Source of the DNA: CAYVUM01 sp964619055
GTDB taxonomy: Bacteria; Pseudomonadota; Alphaproteobacteria; Rhodospirillales; Defluviicoccaceae
NCBI GenBank assembly: GCA_964619055.1
Contig: CAZUDB010000011.1
Coordinates: 1-64,000 of the forward strand
Direction of reading: 5' to 3'
DNA: 64,000 nucleotides
Of the stretch, positions 29,149 to 37,102 are shown piece after piece. How positions within the stretch are numbered: the first letter of the stretch is position 1; every line of letters begins with the position of its first letter. Position numbers and translations under genes: made by a program. The notes under the pieces were generated by a model. The model had not been told where the DNA came from, did no database searches, and saw nothing but the letters and a program-made list of their open reading frames with translations.

Positions 29149-29790
29149 ATGCGGATGATTTGGTTGATGCTTTGCACCATTTTCATGTCAGCTTGCTCGG
29201 TTTTCGGCGTGCGCTCCGGAACTGAACAAGCCGGTTACAGCCAAGTGGCTAACCTCGCCGAGAAGACGGAAGTGCGTCGCTACCCACCCCAACTCGTTGC
29301 CGAGACATGGGTGACGGCGGCCGATGAGGACGAAGCCCGAAGTGAGGCTTTTCGTTCGCTTTTTGCCTACATCTCAGGGGCCAACCGAGCCCAGGTCGAA
29401 GTCGCGATGACCGTGCCCGTGGAGATATCCACGTCATCGACCCAAATCGCGATGACGGTTCCGGTGGAAACCCAAAGTGATGCGTCCGGGCGCTATTCGA
29501 TGCGGTTTTTTCTGCCCGCCAGTTTCACCGCAGCCACCGCACCGGAACCAACTGACCCAAACGTGCGTGTGTTTGAAATACCGGAACGGACCTTAGCCGT
29601 CCGCCGCTTCAGCGGATCCCGTGATGCCGAGAAGGTTGCCGATGAATTGAGCGATCTCCGAGCCATTATCAAAGCTTCCGCCTGGCGAGAGAATGGAACG
29701 CCAACGACGATGTTTTATGACCCACCGTGGACGGTCTTCTTCTTGCGCCGAAATGAAGTGTCAGTGCCCGTCGAAACCAGGGGTGAATGA
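29149..29790 (+). CDS. SOUL-family heme-binding lipoprotein
   Basis: A 213-residue protein with a lipoprotein signal (hydrophobic residues 3-14, then MSAC with Cys16 as the likely lipidated residue), followed by a SOUL/HBP domain: EVRRYPPQLVAETWV, the repeated (V/I)AMTVPVE segment, MRFFLPASF, and TMFYDPPWTVFFLRRNE at the end. SOUL proteins bind heme or tetrapyrroles and are often envelope-associated in bacteria. No partner is encoded beside it. The precise role is unknown. Confidence 0.85.
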   Translation: MRMIWLMLCTIFMSACSVFGVRSGTEQAGYSQVANLAEKTEVRRYPPQLVAETWVTAADEDEARSEAFRSLFAYISGANRAQVEVAMTVPVEISTSSTQIAMTVPVETQSDASGRYSMRFFLPASFTAATAPEPTDPNVRVFEIPERTLAVRRFSGSRDAEKVADELSDLRAIIKASAWRENGTPTTMFYDPPWTVFFLRRNEVSVPVETRGE

Positions 29791-29906
29791 TGTTCCGTGT
29801 TGCAAAGACGCATGGTTACGGTTGCACCAGTCTTAATTCTTATGGTCCAAAGTTCTTTTTTTGGGGCGGAGGACGGTTTCTGCTTCGCGGTCAAAGCGGC
29901 ACGCGG

Positions 29907-30395
29907 CTAAAGGCGCTTGAAGTAGCGAGCGACCGGCCAGCGTCTATAGCCGGAGGCTTCATAGACGTACCTTGCGGGTTGGTGGCCTGAGTCGTCGATC
30001 GTTTCCACCATAACAATGATCATTCCGGTGCGGCGAATGTGCTCTTCCGCAAATGACATCAGCATTCGGCCGACGCTCTCTCTTTGATGATCGGGATCAA
30101 CAGCGAGAATATGGATCTCGCCCATCTGATCTTCCGGGTGAATCCGCAACCCGATGAATCCCAACACGGACGCGCGGCGGCAGGCGAGCCAGCAGTTTGC
30201 ACCTTCGGCGTCTAAAAAGGCCGCCACGTTCCGCGTCTGCTGTTCTTCCCAACCGCGAGGGTAGAATGCGTCGTAGACGTAGCGCGGGACTTCCTCTGCT
30301 GTTCTCGCGAATACGGGCCGCCACGCTCGGAGGGTGAGTTGAAGGACTTGGTCCTTGTAGGCTGTGGTGAAGGGCGTAATCGCTATCTTATCCAT
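29907..30395 (-). CDS. GNAT-family N-acetyltransferase
   Basis: A 162-residue GNAT protein. The fold is visible from FTTAYKDQVLQLTLRAW through the central GEIHILAVDPDHQRESVGRML, which contains the acetyl-CoA pyrophosphate-binding loop (normally Q/R-x-x-G-x-G/A, here QRESVG), to VYEASGYRRWPVARYFKRL at the C-terminus. It would acetylate a small molecule or protein amine; the substrate is not evident. It is a single gene facing the SOUL lipoprotein gene. Confidence 0.85.
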   Translation of the reverse strand: MDKIAITPFTTAYKDQVLQLTLRAWRPVFARTAEEVPRYVYDAFYPRGWEEQQTRNVAAFLDAEGANCWLACRRASVLGFIGLRIHPEDQMGEIHILAVDPDHQRESVGRMLMSFAEEHIRRTGMIIVMVETIDDSGHQPARYVYEASGYRRWPVARYFKRL

Positions 30396-30555
30396 GGGCC
30401 CATCTTATCGATCCGCGAACACGGATCGCAGCGTTGTCCACATCCCGGTCATTCATCACCTTGAGAATTCCGTTGTTCCGCCTGCGGTGATCGATGGTGC
30501 GGGCACGCCAACCATCCGCTCAATCGGATCATAAGAAAGGCAAGTGACCCGAGCG

Positions 30556-30583
30556 GAGCGTGGCCCGCTGACGGGCCGTGCTC
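30556..30583 (-). terminator. Strong hairpin downstream of the outer-membrane protein gene
   Basis: Arms GGCCCG and CGGGCC are perfect with a 4-base loop, and outer GAGC/GCTC arms extend the stem across a two-base mismatch. It lies 17 bases past the stop of the gene ending at 30601. On the minus strand the sequence after the stem is only mildly T-rich (CTTGCCTTTCTTA). Confidence 0.5.
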
Positions 30584-30600
30584 GCATTGGCGATGGTTGC

Positions 30601-32301
30601 TTAAAACCGCACGCGCACGTTGGCGGTTATCGTGTGGCTGGTGTGGATTTGGCTGGCCAATCGTCCATCATAGCCGAGGGAAATCGTGTACTCCTCGTCG
30701 TTGTTTCCCTCAAAATCACCGGTCAGAGTGGCGCCCAGACGGAGTGCTGAGCCGGAGTTATCCGGGACGTTGACGCTCCCCGCCGCATTGGCAGCAATCA
30801 GCGTGTAATCCACCTCGCGCCCGCCGTCGCCGAACTCGTACTCGAACCCCAAACGCAGTTGCGGAACCAAGGTCACGTCCTCGCCCTCGTAAATGTACTG
30901 AACACGGGCGCCGAGTTCGGCCGTATTGTTGAGAACTGACTGCCGGGCCACGGCCAATCGAATGTCGCCCTGGTTGGTTTCGGTGTAGTCGTCCACCTTG
31001 ATACTGCCAAGGGTCCAGTTGAGAAACGGACCGAAGGCCAGAGCGTCGTCCTGAACATCCCACCCCACCAGCGCATTGCCCATCCAAGCCTGCAAGTCCG
31101 GCTCGCCCTGGGCGGTGAACGGCGTGCCTGGAGCTTGCCGGGTCAGCTTTGCCGAGCCCATGGCATAGCCGAGCGCAACGTTCACGTAAGGACCGGGCGT
31201 CTTTTCGTACTGATAGTAGCCGACGACGGAGCCGAGCCGGGTTCGCGTCTCCCCACCGTCGTCCAAGTCAGACGATACGGAACTGAACCCACCGGAGAGG
31301 CCCACAAGGCCGACGAGGCCAAGGTTCCGGAGGTGGTAGTCGACGCCGCCGGTGATCACGTAGCCATCGTAATCGCCGCCCGCTTGGAAACCCCGGTTGT
31401 CGAAGTTGCCGCGCAAGTAGCCGCCATCGATCCAGCCAATCAGGTCCTGATTGCCGAACAGTGGGACGCACGCCGGGTCACCGGCATCTTCCGTAGCTTG
31501 TGCCAAGGCAGCGCCGGACCCGTCGCCGTTGACCATCGGTGCCAGAGCCGCGAGCTTGGGCGACCCATCCGCGGTCTCGCTCTCTTTCAGTCGCTCCGGC
31601 GAGCAAGCATTGGGGCTGTAGGCGTTGCCGCGACGTGCCGGGGCACCGATCAACGCCCGCATGGCGACCGTTGCCAAATTGCCGATGCTGGCCAGGTTGT
31701 TGGGATCGGCCGGAACGGACACGATGGTCAAATTCAGCGCGTTGAACGTGAAGTTGTCGATGGATACTAAGGGGTCGCCACCGACGTTTGTGATGGTCAC
31801 GTCCGTGACGGTCGGGTCTACGATGAAGCCGGCAAACCCGGTGTCACCGGGGGTACCGACTAAGGTGAAGGTCGGGAGACCTGCTGTCCCCGCCCTTACG
31901 AACACAAAGGCGGTTCCGGTGGGGCCCAGAACAAAATCGAAGCCAAACGCGCTGATCGGCCCGTTAGGGGTCACCAGAACCTCATCGGCTTGCGCTGGAA
32001 AGCCCGTCGATCTGAGCTGTACGGCGTTGCCGTCGGTGCCCAGAGCCGGTCCGAGGGGGAACTGCGCGCCGGGCGTTGTTGCCGTTACGGAAAAGAACGG
32101 TGTGCTGATCGCCGGTGTTTCAGTAACGGCGGGCAGACTGTTAAAGGTTTCAACAAATGGCGTGCCGATCGCGGCTTCGAAGGCCGCCCGATCCGTAAAT
32201 TGTGTCAGGCTCTGGGACCCAACTGGGCTAGAAATGAATGTGAGTGAAACGCTCGCGCTGAGTATTGCCACAAATAGGGGTGGCGAAAATCGGTATTTCA
32301 T
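30601..32301 (-). CDS. Outer-membrane beta-barrel protein with N-terminal beta-sandwich domain
   Basis: A 566-residue exported protein. Residues 1-31 form a signal peptide (LFVAILSASVSLTFISSPVGSQS). Residues about 32-185 form a beta-rich domain similar in style to the extracellular sandwich of PEP-CTERM proteins (GPISAFGFDFVLG, VSIDNFTF). After a low-complexity linker, residues from about 295 alternate in hydrophobicity with Gly and Tyr and end in VRVRF with C-terminal Phe, as expected for an autotransporter-like barrel inserted by the BAM complex. The ligand or passenger role is unknown. Single gene, with a hairpin downstream. Confidence 0.8.
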   Translation of the reverse strand: MKYRFSPPLFVAILSASVSLTFISSPVGSQSLTQFTDRAAFEAAIGTPFVETFNSLPAVTETPAISTPFFSVTATTPGAQFPLGPALGTDGNAVQLRSTGFPAQADEVLVTPNGPISAFGFDFVLGPTGTAFVFVRAGTAGLPTFTLVGTPGDTGFAGFIVDPTVTDVTITNVGGDPLVSIDNFTFNALNLTIVSVPADPNNLASIGNLATVAMRALIGAPARRGNAYSPNACSPERLKESETADGSPKLAALAPMVNGDGSGAALAQATEDAGDPACVPLFGNQDLIGWIDGGYLRGNFDNRGFQAGGDYDGYVITGGVDYHLRNLGLVGLVGLSGGFSSVSSDLDDGGETRTRLGSVVGYYQYEKTPGPYVNVALGYAMGSAKLTRQAPGTPFTAQGEPDLQAWMGNALVGWDVQDDALAFGPFLNWTLGSIKVDDYTETNQGDIRLAVARQSVLNNTAELGARVQYIYEGEDVTLVPQLRLGFEYEFGDGGREVDYTLIAANAAGSVNVPDNSGSALRLGATLTGDFEGNNDEEYTISLGYDGRLASQIHTSHTITANVRVRF

Positions 32302-32560
32302 TTTCCCGCACACGTCTCAATGTTGCGTCGAAAGCAAGTAAATTTTTAACATAATTGATAACAACGCCTGACTCGGTTTCGTGAGGTCTAAGGCAAGTTT
32401 GCCGTCGATGTGGCATTTTCGCACATGCAACAGCAATGGCCGCCGCCCGTAGCGGGTGGGGTCGATCGAGTCCCGATGTGTCGCCGGGGCAGTGATGCGA
32501 CTGGAGCGTCGTTGGCCTAGGACGGCGAAAAGCCGCCAATGCCCAATGGGCGGGGGCCCA

Positions 32561-35500
32561 TTAAGTGGCGGCGTGGGCGCGGAGCAGGTTTCGGGCCGGC
32601 CGTGATGCCGAGCACCGCTGCTGATGATCGCGGACGAAGCTCACGAACTCGTCCGGCGGCAGCGGCTGGCTGAACAGAAAACCCTGGACCATCTCGCAGC
32701 CGTGGGCCCGCAGCCGCGCCAGCGGAGCGTGATCGTCGATGCCTTCGGCAACGACCTTCAAGCCGAGGCGGTGCGCCATGGCGATGATGGCATCGACGAT
32801 GGCCTGGTCGCCCGCATCGGAGGCGAGGTTGCGAACAAAGCTGCGATCAATCTTCACAACGCCGAACGGCAGCCGCCGCAGGTAGGAAAGTGAGGCGTAT
32901 CCGGTTCCAAAGTCATCTAACGACAGAACGATGCCGGTGGTACGCAGGCGCTCCAGTGTTTCCTTGGCCTCATCCACATCGGCCAGGACCGCGCTTTCGG
33001 TGATCTCCAGGCACAGTCGCTGGGGCGATAGGCCGGCGTTCGACAGTGCGGAGAAAACGGAGGCGAGGACGCGGCCGCGTTGAAGCTGCAGACTTGAAAC
33101 GTTGACGGCGACGTGGAGCGATCCGAGGCCTTCCGCTTCCCACCGCTTGGCCTCTTGGCAAGCCACTCGAAGCGCCCATTCACCGATGGCCTCAATCAAG
33201 CCCTGGTCTTCGGCGATGCCCACGAATTCGGCTGGTGACACGAGCCCAAGCTTGGGATGCTGCCAGCGGATCAGGGCTTCGGCACCGATGATGCGGTCCT
33301 GGTTGCGGAGCTTGGGTGAGCGCTGTTCGGGGCCATGATCGAGTGCGAGAACCGGCTGGAAATACAGCACCAGTTCCTCACGGTCCAAGGCGTAGCGTAA
33401 GTCCTGGCCGAGCCGAACCGTGTCTTTAGCTTTTTCTTGCATGGAGGGACGAAAGCACTGCCACGTGTTGCCCCCACAGCCCTTGGCTCCGACCAGGGCG
33501 TTGTCGGCGCATTTCAGGAGGGCGGCAATACGGTCGCCATCCTGTGGAAAGCTGGCGACACCGGCGCTCACGTGGATGATCAGTTCCTCCTCGCCGACCG
33601 GCATGGGCCGGCGCAGCAGCGAGAGTACGTGTTCGGCGGCATCGTCGCAGCGCTTGCGATCACCGGTCGGGATGAACACCGCGAACTCGTCACTGGCGAG
33701 TCGGGCGACGAGGGCGTTGGGGCCCGCCCAGGACGTCAGCCGTTCCGCGAGGGTTCGAAGGACGATATCTCCTGCGTCCGGACCAAGGCTGTCGTTGACC
33801 TGGCTGAACCGATCGATGTCGATGAGCAGCAGCAGGCCCGAGCGGTGCTTGCGATCCTTCCTGGCGATGCACTCTTCGACCAGTTCGAAGAAGCGGCCGC
33901 GATTGGGAAGGTTGGTCAACGCATCGTGTCGGCTGCTGTGCTCAAGGCAGGCCTCGGCCTCCCGTCGCTTGGTCACGTCCTCGCCGGCCATCACCACGTG
34001 GCTGATGGAGCCGTCTGCGCGGCGGAGGGTCGAGACCCGCTGATCGACGGCGATGGACCGGCCGTCGCGGCCCTTGATCCGCACCTCTCCGTGCCAGCTT
34101 GCGGCGGTGGCAACGGCTTCCGCAAAAGCGGCAAATGCCGGGTCGTCGCTGGCAATGGCGTCCAGCGTCCGGCCGATCAAGGCGTCGCCGGCATGCCCGG
34201 TTGTCGTCGAAAACTGGGGGTTGACATATTCGATCACGCCTTGTGGATCGGCGATCATGACCAGTGCCGGGCTCTGTTCGACGGCAGCCGATAGAGTGTG
34301 AATGGTCTCCGTGGCGCGGCGACGCTCAGTCACATCCCGTACCACGGCGAGCAGGCACTGGTCCCCCGACCGGTCGAGGAGGTGTGCCGACACCGATCCA
34401 ACCCGGACGTCCCCGTCACGGGTGCGAAACCGGAATTCTTCGTCCGACAGGGCCCCGTGGCGGAACAAGGCGCGGCCGAGCCGGCGCACGTCGGCGGGCG
34501 CGGTAAAGAGCCTTAGATCAGCGAGGGAGCGGCCGATTACGTCGGAACGGAGATGGGCGGTTAGGCGCTCAAAGGCTTCGTTGACGTCCATGACCATGCC
34601 GTCAGCAACGCGCAGGACGAGGACAGGGTCAGGGCTGGTGGCAAACACGGTGGCGGCCAGCGCACTCGACTCTGAGCTTTGTCGTTCGCACTGGCAGCGG
34701 TGGATCGCGGTGCCGATCAGGCCGGCGGCCGCCTTGAGCGCCTCGATTTCGGAACCAGCCAAGGGTGGACGGGACGAGCCTCGATCGACAATCAAAGAAC
34801 CCCACCACGTGGCTCCGGCCAACACGGGAATGGTCACGCGGTGGCCTGCCGCGTCGATGACGGTTTCGGGTACGCACCGCTGGTGCGCCTGGGCGCAGGT
34901 CGAGGCGATTGGCTCCGCCAGGGACCCGAGCGCAGCCAGGAACTCATCCTTGCCACCTTCGGACTTGCTGTCGCCGGCCGCAACGATCGCAATGCCGTCT
35001 GCCTCAGCGGCGGTGGCCAGCCGCTCCGTGATCTTGGGCAGGGCCCGACGCCAATCGATCGTGGCCAACAACAGCTCAGCGGTGGCACCGACGGCCTGCA
35101 TGATGGCGTGCTGGCGCCGCAGGGCGGCATCGGCCTCGCGCTCGCTGGTCACGTCGCGGGCCGTGCCGCGATACCCGACGAACCGGCCGTCGCTGTTTTC
35201 GAACATGGCAACGCCGCTTAGAAGCAGGGAGCGTGAGCGTCCGTCCGCGTGGTGCACCTTCACCGCAACATCGCGGAAATTCCTCTTTTGGGCCAGAAAG
35301 GTGGCCAATCTAGTGGTCGACCTAAAGTCGCTGTCGTCGTCGGTCACCAAGCTCAACAAGGAGGTGTCGCGAAGCTGCAGCGGATGAAGGCCAACCACCT
35401 CCCACGCGCGATCGGAGGTCAGCTTGAGCCGCAAGTCGGCATCGGTCTCCCAGATCCAGTCGGAGACCAGCCGGCTGATGTCACTCAACCGTTCCTTGAG

Positions 35501-35665
35501 AACACGTGCGCCACCGGTTGGCACCGCATAGGAGGAATGTCCACCCTCTGCCCTGGCGAATGCATGGGTGAGCGACTCATGCCGAAGACCGTTGTTCCCG
35601 TTCCCGGGAAGAGCACGTCCGCGGACCTTCAGCGCGGTTCTGACGGTCGCCACCGTTTCATCCAT
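32561..35665 (-). CDS. PAS/GAF-GGDEF-EAL protein, probable c-di-GMP phosphodiesterase
   Basis: A 1034-residue cytoplasmic sensor enzyme. Domains in approximate order: PAS (45-165), GAF-like (185-330), PAS (345-460), PAS (465-590), GGDEF (595-755), EAL (770-1015). The GGDEF active-site motif is degenerate (ASDEF), so cyclase activity is unlikely. The EAL domain keeps EALIRW, the Asn in NVSSLQLQ, EITES, DDFGTGYASLS, KIDRSF, AEGIDD and VQGFLFSQPL, the residues needed for metal binding and hydrolysis. It probably degrades c-di-GMP. The ATG at 35665 overlaps the DUF2336 gene by 8 bases; the frame is open further upstream but lies over that gene. Confidence 0.93.
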   Translation of the reverse strand: MDETVATVRTALKVRGRALPGNGNNGLRHESLTHAFARAEGGHSSYAVPTGGARVLKERLSDISRLVSDWIWETDADLRLKLTSDRAWEVVGLHPLQLRDTSLLSLVTDDDSDFRSTTRLATFLAQKRNFRDVAVKVHHADGRSRSLLLSGVAMFENSDGRFVGYRGTARDVTSEREADAALRRQHAIMQAVGATAELLLATIDWRRALPKITERLATAAEADGIAIVAAGDSKSEGGKDEFLAALGSLAEPIASTCAQAHQRCVPETVIDAAGHRVTIPVLAGATWWGSLIVDRGSSRPPLAGSEIEALKAAAGLIGTAIHRCQCERQSSESSALAATVFATSPDPVLVLRVADGMVMDVNEAFERLTAHLRSDVIGRSLADLRLFTAPADVRRLGRALFRHGALSDEEFRFRTRDGDVRVGSVSAHLLDRSGDQCLLAVVRDVTERRRATETIHTLSAAVEQSPALVMIADPQGVIEYVNPQFSTTTGHAGDALIGRTLDAIASDDPAFAAFAEAVATAASWHGEVRIKGRDGRSIAVDQRVSTLRRADGSISHVVMAGEDVTKRREAEACLEHSSRHDALTNLPNRGRFFELVEECIARKDRKHRSGLLLLIDIDRFSQVNDSLGPDAGDIVLRTLAERLTSWAGPNALVARLASDEFAVFIPTGDRKRCDDAAEHVLSLLRRPMPVGEEELIIHVSAGVASFPQDGDRIAALLKCADNALVGAKGCGGNTWQCFRPSMQEKAKDTVRLGQDLRYALDREELVLYFQPVLALDHGPEQRSPKLRNQDRIIGAEALIRWQHPKLGLVSPAEFVGIAEDQGLIEAIGEWALRVACQEAKRWEAEGLGSLHVAVNVSSLQLQRGRVLASVFSALSNAGLSPQRLCLEITESAVLADVDEAKETLERLRTTGIVLSLDDFGTGYASLSYLRRLPFGVVKIDRSFVRNLASDAGDQAIVDAIIAMAHRLGLKVVAEGIDDHAPLARLRAHGCEMVQGFLFSQPLPPDEFVSFVRDHQQRCSASRPARNLLRAHAAT

Positions 35666-36785
35666 TGGCCGCTCCAAGGCCTTCGAGGGCATCGATTGCG
35701 GCCACGTATTCGGGATCGAGCCGCCACCGGTGGACGACGCGTTCCGCATCTTCCAGCGCGATCCGATCGAACAAGGCAAGCGCCTTTGTGCGCTCATCCG
35801 GTCGTTGACGGCCGTTGGTCTCTGTCCCGACGGCGATGGTGTCCTGGATTGTCGCGAAGGTGGCGCGATCAATGCTGATAGCGCGGCAAAGAATGGCCAG
35901 CGACTCACCGTTACCGTCGAAGAGCAAGCGCCGTGTATCGCGATCCTTAAGACCCGTGGCGCGCGCAATCATGGAAACGAAAAGGGTGACCTCGCCAACG
36001 GTGAGGGCCTGGACCAGGAGATCGGGATCGAGCATTTGAGCTTCGTCGATTTCCTCGACGAGACGCTCCGCGGCCGTCGGTTCGTTGTCGCTGCAGGACT
36101 CGACGGCAGCCTCCGCTGCGGCGGCCGCTAGCAGCCGATCGACCTCGGCCGTATCGAGGTTGAACTGACGGATAATGTGCTCGCGCAGCGCTGCGGACAC
36201 CCACAGGAACATCCGCCGAGCCAAATCCGGACCCAATTCCCTGCGCTGCAGGAGCGGTTCCTGGAAGGTGTCGACCCGACGCGATTCCTCCACGAGGTAT
36301 CGCATTGTGGTCTCGGCAATCTGGGCATTGGGGTTGCGCAGCAGGGTTTCGATCACGTTGGTGTCCCCGACCTCGGCGAGGACCGCGCTTACGGACTCGC
36401 TCAAGGAAAACCGCATCGCAACGGCCACCTTGTGTTCGATGCTGCGGTGGCGGACGATCTCGATCAGGTCGGCGTTCTGAAGGATCGGGGAGCGCGTTAG
36501 GATCGGAAATGCCACCTCGAGGGTGTCATTGGCCAGGTCGCGAATGAGATCGTGGGGGACGTCATCAAGATCGGCAAGGCGCTCCGAAACGCGCTGTCGG
36601 ACCGACATCTCCACGTCATGAACGACCTTTCGCAGGATATCGAACATCAAAACCCGTTCGCGGTCGCTAATCGTTCGGCCATGTGGAGAAAACAGATCCG
36701 TGATGGTCTCGGCTAGGCTTGTACGGCTTGCGACTGTTTTGCGCTTCGCTAGGTCGATCAGATCGTTGGCGGCTGCGTTCGGCAT
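35658..36785 (-). CDS. DUF2336 protein
   Basis: A 375-residue all-helical protein of the alphaproteobacterial DUF2336 family, resembling HEAT-like repeats: helices such as RERVLMFDILRKVVHDVEM, LIEIVRHRSIEHKVAVAMR and TNVIETLLRNPNAQIAETT recur. No catalytic motif is visible. It is the first gene of an operon whose second member is the EAL protein, with an 8-base overlap, so it may be a scaffold or sensor in c-di-GMP signalling; that is inference from position. The ATG at 36785 is preferred over one at 36827. Confidence 0.85.
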   Translation of the reverse strand: MPNAAANDLIDLAKRKTVASRTSLAETITDLFSPHGRTISDRERVLMFDILRKVVHDVEMSVRQRVSERLADLDDVPHDLIRDLANDTLEVAFPILTRSPILQNADLIEIVRHRSIEHKVAVAMRFSLSESVSAVLAEVGDTNVIETLLRNPNAQIAETTMRYLVEESRRVDTFQEPLLQRRELGPDLARRMFLWVSAALREHIIRQFNLDTAEVDRLLAAAAAEAAVESCSDNEPTAAERLVEEIDEAQMLDPDLLVQALTVGEVTLFVSMIARATGLKDRDTRRLLFDGNGESLAILCRAISIDRATFATIQDTIAVGTETNGRQRPDERTKALALFDRIALEDAERVVHRWRLDPEYVAAIDALEGLGAANG

Positions 36786-37102
36786 CGCGTCGTGGTCCTC
36801 GGCAAAACCTCGCCAGGAACGGCCCAATCCTGGGGCCCGCCCTCGTTTCTCCGAGAAGTGAGCCTGAAATTCCTTGATAGGGCCTTAACGCCGGGGTGTT
36901 CGACGGTGTTTTGGTGGCTGATTGCGCTGGCTACTCAGCCACCAACAGGAGAGTAGCCATCGAATATCTCGATTTTGTAGCGAAAACCTTGAATATTAAC
37001 GGTATGTTTCCGACTATCATGGGACTGTAAAGGTGACGCGGAGGCGGCACCTCGGATCCCCAAAGTGGGTTGCCATTGGGAAGAGCAGCGTGGACCGACG
37101 GT
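36786..37102. other. Divergent intergenic region, no gene; rich in inverted repeats
   Basis: The 317 bases between the DUF2336 and FecR-protein genes hold no convincing coding frame. The region should carry promoters for both directions. Its right half is AT-rich and includes the overlapping inverted repeats described separately at 36911-36976. Confidence 0.6.
36911..36976 (+). promoter_or_regulatory. Overlapping inverted repeats upstream of the FecR-repeat protein
   Basis: Arms 36911-36921 and 36935-36945 pair perfectly (TTGGTGGCTGA with TCAGCCACCAA, 13-base loop). A second pair, GGCTACTC at 36929-36936 and GAGTAGCC at 36951-36958, starts inside the first loop and overlaps its right arm by two bases. 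A third small pair, ATCGA and TCGAT, ends in four Ts (36959-36976). The first two cannot both form fully, or could form a pseudoknot. This may be a leader RNA switch or an operator cluster. No known riboswitch class is recognised. Confidence 0.4.

Noticed and set aside
33437..34294. Plus-strand open frame opposite the PAS-GGDEF-EAL gene
   Set aside because: Antisense to conserved PAS and GGDEF coding sequence, with no recognisable protein features.
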